This document shows, one piece after another, positions 35,867 to 43,675 of a stretch of DNA of 45,952 nt (its first letter is position 1; each line of letters opens with the position of its first letter). Both the position numbers and the translations under genes were made by a program. This DNA comes from a virus. The notes beneath the pieces are model-generated. The model had not been told where the DNA came from. It made no database searches and was given only the letters and a program-made list of their open reading frames with translations. The stretch is taken from positions 1 through 45,952 of the IMG/VR virus record IMGVR_UViG_3300029286_000074; one strand, 5' to 3'.

Positions 35867-37246
35867 ATGGAAACTTCTGATCAAGAAAAACACACCTTGT
35901 TTTTTGATACTTTTTTACTTCCTGTAGAAGTAGCCTTCAATAAAAAATTAGACAAATATTGCCGAGATGTTTTTTGTCTAATTCGTCTTTTAGACAACCA
36001 CGTAAAACACTGTACAGCTTCAAATACATATATGGCTAATATTTTAGATATAACCACCAAAACTGTAAGTGATTCCATTACCACATTAAAAGAACAAAGA
36101 TACGTGGAATTATTAAGTTTTGATGGTAGAACAAGGGTTTTGCAAATACAAAAGAGTTACAAAACAGAATACCGATACCTCGTAGACGAAGTGGAATTAA
36201 GATTATTAAATTTAAAATCTGCATACACGGAATATTCTAAGCAGCTTAACAAAAATGATCTGCCTAGAAGGGATGTTCTAGGCAGAGTAGAAGGGAGCTT
36301 CACACATAATAAAAGCAAAGAAGAAGAACTACAAATCAGTAATCACTCCGTGATTAATTGTGAAAACTCCGTTTCCACACGGAAACTTATCAAGAGACCT
36401 ACAAAGAAGGAAATATTTCAACAAGACAAATTAAACCGTAAACCTGTCTTTAGAAAAGAAAAGAAACAACCGACTCTTGTTATTTCTTCTCTTGTTCAAG
36501 AAATCCTTGATTACTGGGATAAAGCAGGATTTACTGTTCATGCAGAAGGAACACAGTCTTTACGGAAAACCGTAGAAGATATAAACTCTTTGATGCAGGG
36601 AACATTGTTTCAGGATATAACAGACCCGGACTTAAAAAGATTCTCAAGACAGAAATTCAACTTGTCGGATATAAAATTAGCCATTGATAATCATTATCTT
36701 AGGGCTTTCAGCAACAGTCATCAGCCGGAAAAACAATCAACAAAAGAATTCCTTCAAAAAATGATGCTTTGTAATTTCTTCTACAATCCGAGAAATCCTT
36801 ACGAACATCTACAAAGTGAATTCCTTGTTTGTTATTCTCGTAAAGTAGGAAAAGTATCGGAAGCTAAATATCTTGCGGTAAAAGACACTATGCCGAATGT
36901 CACTAAGATGCTGACAGATTGGTACAAGAAAACTTTTGCTTACAAGATAAACGGAAGTTTTTCCATAAAAGACAGAAACACAATTGTTAAAGCCGGAAAG
37001 AGTTTAAAAGACTTTCTTGAAACAAACAAGACTAGGATACGAATAACATCAGATGATTTTCAGAACTCCGGTGTATTTAACGATCCTGTTTTGTATCTTG
37101 CTCATTCAATGACCAGAATGTTTGATGAAGAAGTCCGAAATAACGATACTTTATTTAAAATATTTGAACCTACTTGGTTTGCTTCTGAACTTACTTTGAC
37201 AAGCAGACTTCCTAAATTCTTAAAGAGTGAGGGGGTGATGAAATAG
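35867..37246 (+). CDS. Replication initiator-like protein with N-terminal winged helix
   Basis: 459 residues. The N-terminal domain (about 15-105: VFCLIRLLDNHVKHCTASNTYMANIL, in pieces, TTKTVSDSITTLKEQRYVEL) is a winged helix. A polar linker (about 125-205) follows, then a helical C-terminal half. The layout is like phage O-type initiators, which bind the origin by the N-terminus and load DnaB by the C-terminus. The linker-coding DNA carries three perfect inverted repeats (36261-36386), as expected of an origin inside the gene. Confidence 0.65.
   Translation: METSDQEKHTLFFDTFLLPVEVAFNKKLDKYCRDVFCLIRLLDNHVKHCTASNTYMANILDITTKTVSDSITTLKEQRYVELLSFDGRTRVLQIQKSYKTEYRYLVDEVELRLLNLKSAYTEYSKQLNKNDLPRRDVLGRVEGSFTHNKSKEEELQISNHSVINCENSVSTRKLIKRPTKKEIFQQDKLNRKPVFRKEKKQPTLVISSLVQEILDYWDKAGFTVHAEGTQSLRKTVEDINSLMQGTLFQDITDPDLKRFSRQKFNLSDIKLAIDNHYLRAFSNSHQPEKQSTKEFLQKMMLCNFFYNPRNPYEHLQSEFLVCYSRKVGKVSEAKYLAVKDTMPNVTKMLTDWYKKTFAYKINGSFSIKDRNTIVKAGKSLKDFLETNKTRIRITSDDFQNSGVFNDPVLYLAHSMTRMFDEEVRNNDTLFKIFEPTWFASELTLTSRLPKFLKSEGVMK
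36261..36284. repeat. Inverted repeat in initiator gene, 1
   Basis: TGCCTAGAA (36261-36269) and TTCTAGGCA (36276-36284), 9-bp perfect arms with a 6-base loop, in the initiator linker region. Confidence 0.85.
36341..36355. repeat. Inverted repeat in initiator gene, 2
   Basis: AATCAC-TCC-GTGATT, perfect 6-bp arms. Second of three palindromes within 126 bases. Confidence 0.75.
36371..36386. repeat. Inverted repeat in initiator gene, 3
   Basis: GTTTCC-ACAC-GGAAAC, perfect 6-bp arms. Third palindrome of the cluster. Confidence 0.75.
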
Positions 37247-37347
37247 AGCAGCGGTAACCACATTCTTTTTTACAAATGAACTATGAGTCGAAAAATTGAT
37301 TTAAATTGTGGCATGACTCAATTACCGAAGAAATAAAGAGGTACAGA

Positions 37348-38865
37348 ATGACAATTAAGCGAACAGTTGTTGACGCAAGTATAGAAAACCAGATAATAAC
37401 AGGAATGATTACATCTTCAAAGTTTTTATCTGAAATAAGACCAATATTCAATCTTGAGTATTTCCAAAACTCATTTGCAAAAGTCATTAGTTACTGGTGT
37501 ATTGATTATTATGACCAATACAAGAAATCACCAGGAATTCACATCAAAGACATTTACGACATAGAAGCAGAAGAAGGATTGTCCGATGAAGATAAAGAAA
37601 TAATTGGAATCTTTTTGGACAAATTAAGTAAGCAGTATGTGGAAGGTCAAGAAATCAATTCCGATTATGTTAGAGATAACGCCTTTGAATACTTCTGTAA
37701 AAGATCATTAGAAATCTCCGTAGAACAGATGCAAAAATTATTAGCAATGGGGAGAATAGCAGAAGCGGAAGCAATCCTACTTAATCACAAAAAAGTAGCT
37801 TACCAAACATCAGGATGGTTCAATCCTTTTGAACACAAAGAGATACTAGAAACATTTCTTGAGGAAGATGACGATTTCTTTATATTACCCGGAGCCTTAG
37901 GACATATAGTAGGCAAGATGGAGCGAGATTGGTTTATAGCTGTACTCGCTCCATTTAAACGGGGGAAATCATTTTTCCTACAAGAAATCGCTGTTAGAGC
38001 TATGTTTCAGAAAATGAAAGTGGTGTTCATATCTCTGGAAATGAAAAAGAAGAACCTCAAAGAACGTCTGTACAGAAGATTAACAGCTTTTGGATCAAAG
38101 TATCAGGAAGATACTTTTCTCTATCCTGCTTTTGATTGTGGGCATAATCAAGATGGTTCTTGTGATATGAGGGAAAGAACTAATCATATCTCTTTATTAA
38201 GAGATGGAGTAATGCCTGAATTCGATATTGATATGGAATACAGGGTATGTTCTTATTGCAGAGACCATCATGTTGAGGGTTATAAATTGAAGACATGGTT
38301 TGAACCTATACTTAGACCTAAATTTGATTTTAAACCTACAAAGAAAGCCATCAAAGCAATAGAAACAATGTATGGTGATAATCTTCGTTATATGTCATAT
38401 CCGAGATTCACAGCAGGTTTATCTGATATACGGAGAGACTTATATTTGTTGGAACAAAAAGAAGAATTTATTCCAGATGTCATCATTGTTGATTATGCTG
38501 ACATTCTTAAACCTGATACGAAAGGAGACAAGAGAAATCAGATAGATGATATTTGGAAAATGTTGGCTTCTTTAGCAGCCGAAAGACATTGCTTAGTTTT
38601 TACAGCAAGTCAAGGTACAAGAGGAGCTATCTATAAATCTGATGTTTCCCAAGATGACTTAGCTGAATGGATAGGAAAACTAGGTCATGTTGATATTTTT
38701 CTTGGTCTTAATCAAACAAAAGCAAACAAAAAATCGAAGTTGTTGAGGGTGAACGTCTTGGTTCATAGGCATAGAGAATCGGACGAAAGTTTACAGGCTA
38801 TGCTTTTACAGCAGCTTGAAGTAGGTCAATTTTCTTTAGATTCTGAACTAATGAGAGGAGAATAA
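37348..38865 (+). CDS. DnaB-type replicative helicase with zinc insertion
   Basis: 505 residues; ATG 37348 (AAGAGGTACAGA upstream) is preferred to 37306, which has none. N-terminal helical domain about 1-150 as in DnaB; RecA-like domain with variant Walker A APFKRGKS (201-208), H1a FISLEM (228-232), Walker B DVIIVDYADIL (377-387). An insertion after the Walker A half holds C264, C272, C301 and C304 (FDCGHNQDGSC...VCSYC), a probable zinc site that most DnaB proteins lack. Works with the primase and winged-helix initiator upstream. Confidence 0.85.
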   Translation: MTIKRTVVDASIENQIITGMITSSKFLSEIRPIFNLEYFQNSFAKVISYWCIDYYDQYKKSPGIHIKDIYDIEAEEGLSDEDKEIIGIFLDKLSKQYVEGQEINSDYVRDNAFEYFCKRSLEISVEQMQKLLAMGRIAEAEAILLNHKKVAYQTSGWFNPFEHKEILETFLEEDDDFFILPGALGHIVGKMERDWFIAVLAPFKRGKSFFLQEIAVRAMFQKMKVVFISLEMKKKNLKERLYRRLTAFGSKYQEDTFLYPAFDCGHNQDGSCDMRERTNHISLLRDGVMPEFDIDMEYRVCSYCRDHHVEGYKLKTWFEPILRPKFDFKPTKKAIKAIETMYGDNLRYMSYPRFTAGLSDIRRDLYLLEQKEEFIPDVIIVDYADILKPDTKGDKRNQIDDIWKMLASLAAERHCLVFTASQGTRGAIYKSDVSQDDLAEWIGKLGHVDIFLGLNQTKANKKSKLLRVNVLVHRHRESDESLQAMLLQQLEVGQFSLDSELMRGE

Positions 38866-38866
38866 A

Positions 38867-39163
38867 ATGAAAACCGTTAATCCAATGTCAGTAAAAGAAA
38901 CAAAGGAAGATATCCAAACAGTTTTACGAGTGCTTGCAGGGGGAAATAATTGTGATGGTTCCCCATACGATCAAATGCAGATTGCGGCTGATTATATTGA
39001 TAATTTGGAAGCAGTGGGGTCAAACATTGTACCGATAATAGACAAAATGAAACCACTTCTTCTCAAAATAGAATATGCTGATGCTAAAATTCTCTTGGAA
39101 TGCATCGAAACTTTAAAGGTCATTGCAGCTTGCTTCTATATGTACAAATCTGTAGAGGTTTGA
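38867..39163 (+). CDS. Unknown 98-residue protein
   Basis: Starts one base past the helicase stop with GAGAGGAG upstream. Helical; ends in a hydrophobic stretch (LKVIAACFYMYKSVEV). It may bind the helicase, by position only. Confidence 0.7.
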   Translation: MKTVNPMSVKETKEDIQTVLRVLAGGNNCDGSPYDQMQIAADYIDNLEAVGSNIVPIIDKMKPLLLKIEYADAKILLECIETLKVIAACFYMYKSVEV

Positions 39164-39167
39164 AGTA

Positions 39168-39377
39168 ATGGCAACACTTCACATAAAAAGACCAGAAGAA
39201 AAAACTCATCAACGAGCTTGGGACTATATTACTAAAAAATATGGTACTCCTGACAATATGGTGTTTCTTTATTCATGCTGTTACCCAGGTCGTTGGTCTG
39301 CAAAGATAAAGAACAGATTGATAATTGTTACACCCGAGGAAATTAGAAAATTTGAACAAAAATTGGGAAAAATTTAA
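39168..39377 (+). CDS. Unknown 69-residue protein
   Basis: ATG follows GTAGAGGTTTGAAGTA. Basic, Tyr/Trp-containing, one CC pair; no family recognised. Confidence 0.65.
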   Translation: MATLHIKRPEEKTHQRAWDYITKKYGTPDNMVFLYSCCYPGRWSAKIKNRLIIVTPEEIRKFEQKLGKI

Positions 39378-39423
39378 ATTTCGTCCACGAAACGTAAGAC
39401 CCAAAATTTAGAAGGAGGATAAA

Positions 39424-40005
39424 ATGGGAAGCAGAGAAGATTTTTACAAAGAAGCAGAGGTTATCAAAAGAGTTGGTAAAGAAAGTTTATTAGAATACTT
39501 GGAAGTGTCTGATTTCTTTACTGCACCAGCATCAACAATGTTTCATGGTGCTTACGAGAAAGGATTGATACACCATAGTCTAGGAGTCTTTGACATAGCA
39601 AAGGAATTGAATGAGACACTTGATCTTGGTTTTAGTTTAGAAACGATTGCCATTTGTGCTTTGTTTCATGATGTCTGCAAAGCCAATTACTATGTAAAGG
39701 AAATCAGAAACAAAAAGATTAACGGCAAATGGCATGAATTAGAAGTATGGGGGGTAAAAGACCAACTACCAATGGGACACGGAGAAAAGTCTGTCTACTT
39801 AATTACAAAGTATATGAAATTGACGGATGAAGAAGCTCTTGCAATCAGATGGCATCTTGGACCTTCTGATCCAGGTGTTCATTTTAATTACCCTTCTGGT
39901 TTCTGCCAAAAACAAGCATTCAAAGAAAACAAATTAGTTGCTTTGATCCACATTGCCGATATGACAGAATCATATCTAATTGCATCATGGGGGGAACCAT
40001 CATGA
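39424..40005 (+). CDS. HD-domain phosphohydrolase
   Basis: 193 residues; AGAAGGAGGATAAA precedes the ATG. HD signature: H50/H51 (GLIHHSLGV), FHDVCK with H82 and D83, then GHGEKS, IRWHLG, and IADMTES (D near the C-terminus). These are metal ligands of HD hydrolases. It may act on nucleotides, for instance to spare or reshape dNTP pools alongside the 7-deazaguanine genes. Substrate unknown. Confidence 0.85.
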   Translation: MGSREDFYKEAEVIKRVGKESLLEYLEVSDFFTAPASTMFHGAYEKGLIHHSLGVFDIAKELNETLDLGFSLETIAICALFHDVCKANYYVKEIRNKKINGKWHELEVWGVKDQLPMGHGEKSVYLITKYMKLTDEEALAIRWHLGPSDPGVHFNYPSGFCQKQAFKENKLVALIHIADMTESYLIASWGEPS

Positions 40006-40505
40006 AAGTAAGTACCGCAAACATTTGTCTATCTTGTGATACCATCTTTGAAGGAACAGAATGTACAGAATGCTGTGATAGGTTTTTTAAACCCTTAAAA
40101 TGTTGGATAGAACCTTTGTTTGTTTTTGAAGACATGAAGGAGGTGAGTCGTGCCTACAAAAAGAAAAACAAGAACCTTAACATTGTCAATTCTATTGCTC
40201 TTTCTCTTGGTGTTTCCACAATCACTAAACAGTGGGACATCACACCCAAAATCAGTAACAAAACAGCAGTTGGTAATGGTTATAAAAAAGAATCATCCAA
40301 ATCCAAAACTAATCAAAGCGATAATCAAAGTAGAGAGCAATTGGAATTCAAAGATTGTGTCGAAAGAGGGTGCAGTTGGGCTTATGCAAGTTATGCCAAA
40401 ATCTGCACTCTTTTACGGGAATATTCCCCGAAAGGATCTCTTTTGTCCAGTGAAGAATATCCAAATAGGATGCAAAATACTAAAACACCATCAAAGAAAA
40501 TATAA
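40002..40505 (+). CDS. Cys-rich protein overlapping the lytic transglycosylase
   Basis: From an ATGA overlap. The first about 50 residues look real (CLSCDTIFEGTECTECCDRF, a zinc pattern). The frame has no stop for another 356 bases because it runs over the lytic transglycosylase gene in a different frame, and that tail is low-complexity. Either a true long overlap, or a small protein whose stop was lost. Confidence 0.45.
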   Translation: MKVSTANICLSCDTIFEGTECTECCDRFFKPLKCWIEPLFVFEDMKEVSRAYKKKNKNLNIVNSIALSLGVSTITKQWDITPKISNKTAVGNGYKKESSKSKTNQSDNQSREQLEFKDCVERGCSWAYASYAKICTLLREYSPKGSLLSSEEYPNRMQNTKTPSKKI

Positions 40506-40581
40506 ATCTTTGAAAATGGCACTGTATAAATACAGTGGAGGGAGTAGAACTTATTACAGTAAAGTTATGAAGGAGATGTGA
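40150..40581 (+). CDS. Secreted SLT-type lytic transglycosylase
   Basis: 143 residues from GTG 40150, seven bases past AAGGAGG. A signal peptide (about 1-30: TKRKTR then a hydrophobic core LSILLLFLLVFP) is followed by the SLT domain: IKAIIKVESNWN with catalytic Glu62, GAVGLMQVMP (74-83), and YSGGSRTYYSKV. It would cut peptidoglycan in the periplasm. Placed among early-to-middle genes, away from any visible holin, so entry, lysis or wall remodelling are all possible. Confidence 0.85.
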   Translation: MPTKRKTRTLTLSILLLFLLVFPQSLNSGTSHPKSVTKQQLVMVIKKNHPNPKLIKAIIKVESNWNSKIVSKEGAVGLMQVMPKSALFYGNIPRKDLFCPVKNIQIGCKILKHHQRKYKSLKMALYKYSGGSRTYYSKVMKEM

Positions 40582-40790
40582 TGGCCAAGTATAATGCTAA
40601 AATTGATGCTGATAAAATTACGAACTGCACTTGCCCCACATGTAGGAAAAAACACGATGTTCAAGGAGTTATTAAACCACCTTGGAAATACTGTAATAAT
40701 TGTGACACTAACAGAAGATTTATAATGGCAGGAATGGATGAAGAATATGCAGTCCATTTGTACTACAGTCATAGAAAAATAAACTTTTAA
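40581..40790 (+). CDS. Small zinc-ribbon protein, 69 residues
   Basis: ATG 40581 is five bases past AAGGAG. CTCPTC (about 16-21) and CNNC (about 37-40) form a four-Cys zinc ribbon. Function unknown. Confidence 0.7.
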   Translation: MAKYNAKIDADKITNCTCPTCRKKHDVQGVIKPPWKYCNNCDTNRRFIMAGMDEEYAVHLYYSHRKINF

Positions 40791-40802
40791 AAGGAGGATG
40801 TA

Positions 40803-41192
40803 ATGGGAAAACTTTTTGTTTGTAAATCATTCACTTTTGAGGCAGCTCACTTTTTACCTAATCATAGAGGAAATTGTGGGGCAATGCATGGACACAGTTA
40901 CAAACTAGAGGTAGAAGTTTCTGGAGTGATTCAAAAAGTTGGCAGAGAAAAAGGGATGATCGTTGATTTCAGTCAATTAAAAACCTATATTCAAAATGAA
41001 ATCCTTGATGAATGGGACCACAAACTTCTGAATAACATGCTTGAAAATCCCACAGCAGAAAATATGGTTTACTATATCGTAAACAAACTCAAACCAATGA
41101 ACGGGTTAGGCACTAAGCTTGAAAGAGTCCGACTATGGGAAACTGCTACTTCTTACGCAGAATGGGTGGAAGAGAATGAAATCAGTATATAA
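40803..41192 (+). CDS. queD: 6-carboxy-tetrahydropterin synthase
   Basis: 129 residues, close to the usual length. Zinc ligands H16 (TFEAAHFL), H29 and H31 (CGAMHGHSY), catalytic C25, and the WDHKLLNN motif near 72-79. It turns dihydroneopterin triphosphate into 6-carboxy-tetrahydropterin, the step before QueE in preQ0 synthesis. RBS AAAAGGAGGATGTA. First gene of the 7-deazaguanine set. Confidence 0.93.
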   Translation: MGKLFVCKSFTFEAAHFLPNHRGNCGAMHGHSYKLEVEVSGVIQKVGREKGMIVDFSQLKTYIQNEILDEWDHKLLNNMLENPTAENMVYYIVNKLKPMNGLGTKLERVRLWETATSYAEWVEENEISI

Positions 41193-41463
41193 ATACACAT
41201 TCCCGATTAATGACATAATTGAATTGTCATTGCCACCGAGATCACATATTATTCATGTTGATACACAAGATGATGGGTACAGCAAAACAATTGCTGTATG
41301 GGCATTAGTGAATGTACCTGTTGAAAAGTATCTGCAACAGTATAAAATACGAATCGCGGGCACTGGACATCCTATTGATAATGCCTCGGAGCAACTGAAG
41401 TATATCAATACGTTTACAATGCTCAATAAGAATCTTTGGTTTCACGCTTTTGAAATCTTATAA
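41176..41463 (+). CDS. DUF7352-like small phage protein
   Basis: 95 residues. The pattern VYKYTFPINDIIELSLPPRSHIIHVDTQ (in pieces), WALV and KIRIAGTGHPI ... WFHAFEIL is that of a small phage protein family annotated DUF7352. Function unknown. It overlaps queD by 17 bases, with only GGAAGAGA as RBS. Confidence 0.72.
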   Translation: MKSVYKYTFPINDIIELSLPPRSHIIHVDTQDDGYSKTIAVWALVNVPVEKYLQQYKIRIAGTGHPIDNASEQLKYINTFTMLNKNLWFHAFEIL

Positions 41464-41476
41464 GGAAGTGGTAAAA

Positions 41477-41680
41477 ATGAAAAAAATAAGACCTGAACTA
41501 AGAACAAAAGCTTTAAAGATGCACAAATCTCTTTTGTCGGCTGTAGATAAAGCAGGAGGAAGTGGTGCAAGTTTCTCTTGGGATAAATTAGAACATCTTT
41601 CGGTAGTTGATCTTATGGATCAACTTGGAACGAACGGTATTCGATTCATTTACAGAAAACCTAAAAGAAAGGAACTATAA
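41477..41680 (+). CDS. Unknown 67-residue protein
   Basis: ATG 41477 after AAGGAAGTGGTAAAA. Basic, with a Gly/Ser centre (DKAGGSGASFSW). Its TAA overlaps the queE start (TAATG). No family recognised. Confidence 0.65.
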   Translation: MKKIRPELRTKALKMHKSLLSAVDKAGGSGASFSWDKLEHLSVVDLMDQLGTNGIRFIYRKPKRKEL

Positions 41681-42330
41681 TGAGAGTCGTTGAAATATTC
41701 AAAAGCATCAACGGTGAGGTCTCAAGTCAGCATCAGGGGAGTCTTTGTTTGTTTATTCGACTTAGTGGGTGTAATCTCCGATGCAGTTATTGTGATACAC
41801 CACAGGCACAAGATAAGGAATCCGGAAGAGTAATACCAAGACAGAAAATTCTTGACATGATACATGAAGCAGGTTGTAAGAACATTGTATTCACAGGCGG
41901 AGAACCATTACTTCAATGGAAAAAGAGTTTAGGTGCTCTTATATTGGAGTTGTCGGACCATCGTGTTTCTGTAGAAACAAATGGTTCAATGTTTATTCCT
42001 AGAGATGATTTTGTTTCTTTTGTTGTTGATTGGAAACTCACTTCATCTGGAATGAATGGAGATATGCACCGAAAAAACTTTCATAATCTGTCAAGGAGGG
42101 ATTTCATCAAGTTTGTGATACATGATAGGGATGATTTTGAAGAAGCGGTAATGGCAACCAATAAAATCTTTGACGGAATGCTATCTTACTATAGACCAAA
42201 GATAGTTTTCTCTCCAATTAATAGAGAAATGTCAGCAGAGATTATTGAGTGGATGAAAGCTGATCCTTTCTTGTGTGAAATAGGTGCAATCTTCTCTTTG
42301 CAGATTCATAAAGTAATCGGGGTTCCATAA
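41680..42330 (+). CDS. queE: 7-carboxy-7-deazaguanine synthase, radical SAM
   Basis: 216 residues. C31, C35 and C38 in CNLRCSYCDT form the CxxxCxxC [4Fe-4S] site. FTGGEPLLQ (71-79) binds S-adenosylmethionine; ETNGSM and VDWKLT follow. It contracts the QueD product ring to 7-carboxy-7-deazaguanine. Stop-start overlap with the preceding gene. Strong identification. Confidence 0.93.
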   Translation: MRVVEIFKSINGEVSSQHQGSLCLFIRLSGCNLRCSYCDTPQAQDKESGRVIPRQKILDMIHEAGCKNIVFTGGEPLLQWKKSLGALILELSDHRVSVETNGSMFIPRDDFVSFVVDWKLTSSGMNGDMHRKNFHNLSRRDFIKFVIHDRDDFEEAVMATNKIFDGMLSYYRPKIVFSPINREMSAEIIEWMKADPFLCEIGAIFSLQIHKVIGVP

Positions 42331-42390
42331 AAGAAAAAACTCAATACCGTCGCTAACTTGTAGGCATTATAAAATATTTTGTTAAAAAAC

Positions 42391-42420
42391 TTAAAATTTT
42401 TTAATGAAGTGTGATATAAT
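42391..42420 (+). promoter_or_regulatory. Rightward promoter before wHTH/folE unit
   Basis: TTAAAA, 18-base spacer, TATAAT preceded by TGA (extended -10). About 55 bases before the ATG at 42474. Same layout as the promoter at 33070. Confidence 0.7.
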
Positions 42421-42473
42421 GAAATTAAACGGGAACATTAGTTCTCAAATAAAGCAATCTGAAGGAGGAAGTT

Positions 42474-43085
42474 ATGAATTTAGACAAGATCCAGGTAGAT
42501 GCGTTGAAGAAAATGGCTGTCACTCTCAACATGGCAACTTATACTGATGAAGAGGGAACAAAACCTTTTCTGACTGGTAAGAAGATCAAAACAGTTGCAG
42601 TGGCGAAAGAAGCATTGGCAAAAGCTTTTGATGAAGCTGTTAGAAGCATTCCCGATGAAGTGGTTAATGATCTTCCGAATGAAATCATTGATTTTTACAA
42701 TGAGTTTTTCTCGGAAGCTACAGAAGAGGAAGTTGCAGCGGGAGAAGCTGCTGATCCTGCTGCTGAAACCAAAGAACCCGTTGAAGCTGCTACAAAGGAA
42801 AAGAAAGAGAAGCCTGTAAAGGAGAAGAAAGAGAAGCCTGTAAAGGAGAAGAAACCGAAGAAAGAGAAAGCTTCCAAAGAGCTGTCTTGTTTCGGACATA
42901 AGCTCGGTACCCAGGCTGCTGCTCTTGATGATCTTCTTGCTCCCGGTGAACCGATTTCTCTTGCTGACCTTGTTGCTAAGTCAGGCCGTTCAACTCTCGG
43001 TGTCAAGGGTCACATCAAACATCTCCAGGACTCCCGCGAACTGGTGATCGAAAACAAAGATGGCGTCTATCGGTTGATCAAATAA
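42474..43085 (+). CDS. Unknown protein with KEK-P repeats and winged-helix end
   Basis: 203 residues; GAAGGAGGAAGTT precedes the ATG. Helical N-terminal domain (about 1-80), acidic Ala/Glu linker, Lys-rich repeats (EKKEKPVKEKKEKPVKEKKP), and a C-terminal winged-helix-like domain (about 150-203: ISLADLVAKSGRSTLGVKG, LVIENKDGVYRLI). A DNA-binding, possibly abundant, protein. Resembles the 17870 protein in layout. Codons are more GC-rich at the 3' end. TAATG overlap with folE. Confidence 0.72.
   Translation: MNLDKIQVDALKKMAVTLNMATYTDEEGTKPFLTGKKIKTVAVAKEALAKAFDEAVRSIPDEVVNDLPNEIIDFYNEFFSEATEEEVAAGEAADPAAETKEPVEAATKEKKEKPVKEKKEKPVKEKKPKKEKASKELSCFGHKLGTQAAALDDLLAPGEPISLADLVAKSGRSTLGVKGHIKHLQDSRELVIENKDGVYRLIK
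42801..42848 (+). repeat. 24-bp perfect tandem repeat
   Basis: Two identical 24-base units (AAGAAAGAGAAGCCTGTAAA plus GGAG) encode the repeated Lys-Glu-Pro linker. Copy number may vary between relatives. Confidence 0.92.
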
Positions 43086-43666
43086 TGAATGAAGCAATTG
43101 TAAAAGATTGCTTAACAAAAATGCTTACGGAAGGGTTGGGGTTAGATTTAAAAGACCCCAACCTTTCTGAAACTCCCGACAGAATAGCGCGGATGTACTG
43201 TCAGGAGTTTTTTTCCGGCATTTCAAACAGCAATCCCTTAAAACTTAAAGCGTTCCCTAATGATAAAGGGTTTGATGAAATTGTCATGCTTGACAATATT
43301 CCCTTTGTCTCTATGTGTAGTCATCATTTTTTACCCTTTCCAGGTCTAGCATGGTTTTTATACATTCCTGATAACAAACTTGTGGGAGCATCTAAACCAT
43401 CAAGAGCTATTGAATTCTTTGCCAAACAACCTCAACTGCAAGAAAACTTATCATCTCAAGTCATTGATCACTTTATGGAAGAAATAAAACCCAAAGGAGC
43501 AATGCTTGTCATGAGAGCTGTTCACGGATGTATGTCCTGCAGGGGAGTCAAGACTGGTAATAATTCTGGAATGATCACATCTATAACAAGAGGCAATTTT
43601 AGAGACAATCTTTCAACGAGAATGGAAGCTATGTCTTTGATCCAATTATCTTTATCTTTCAAATAG
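43085..43666 (+). CDS. folE: GTP cyclohydrolase I
   Basis: 193 residues. Zinc ligands C78 and H81 (CSHHFLPF) and C149 (HGCMSCRGVK), plus the AIEFFAKQPQLQE and TRMEAMSLI regions. It turns GTP into dihydroneopterin triphosphate, the entry to preQ0 synthesis. Its gene overlaps the wHTH gene stop (TAATG). A phage copy removes dependence on host supply. Confidence 0.93.
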   Translation: MNEAIVKDCLTKMLTEGLGLDLKDPNLSETPDRIARMYCQEFFSGISNSNPLKLKAFPNDKGFDEIVMLDNIPFVSMCSHHFLPFPGLAWFLYIPDNKLVGASKPSRAIEFFAKQPQLQENLSSQVIDHFMEEIKPKGAMLVMRAVHGCMSCRGVKTGNNSGMITSITRGNFRDNLSTRMEAMSLIQLSLSFK

Positions 43667-43675
43667 AGGTGAATG

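Noticed and set aside
42480-43006. Leftward ORFs of 103-139 codons opposite the KEK-repeat gene
   Set aside because: Antisense shadows of a Lys/Glu-rich repeat gene, with low-complexity Phe/Leu products and no RBS.
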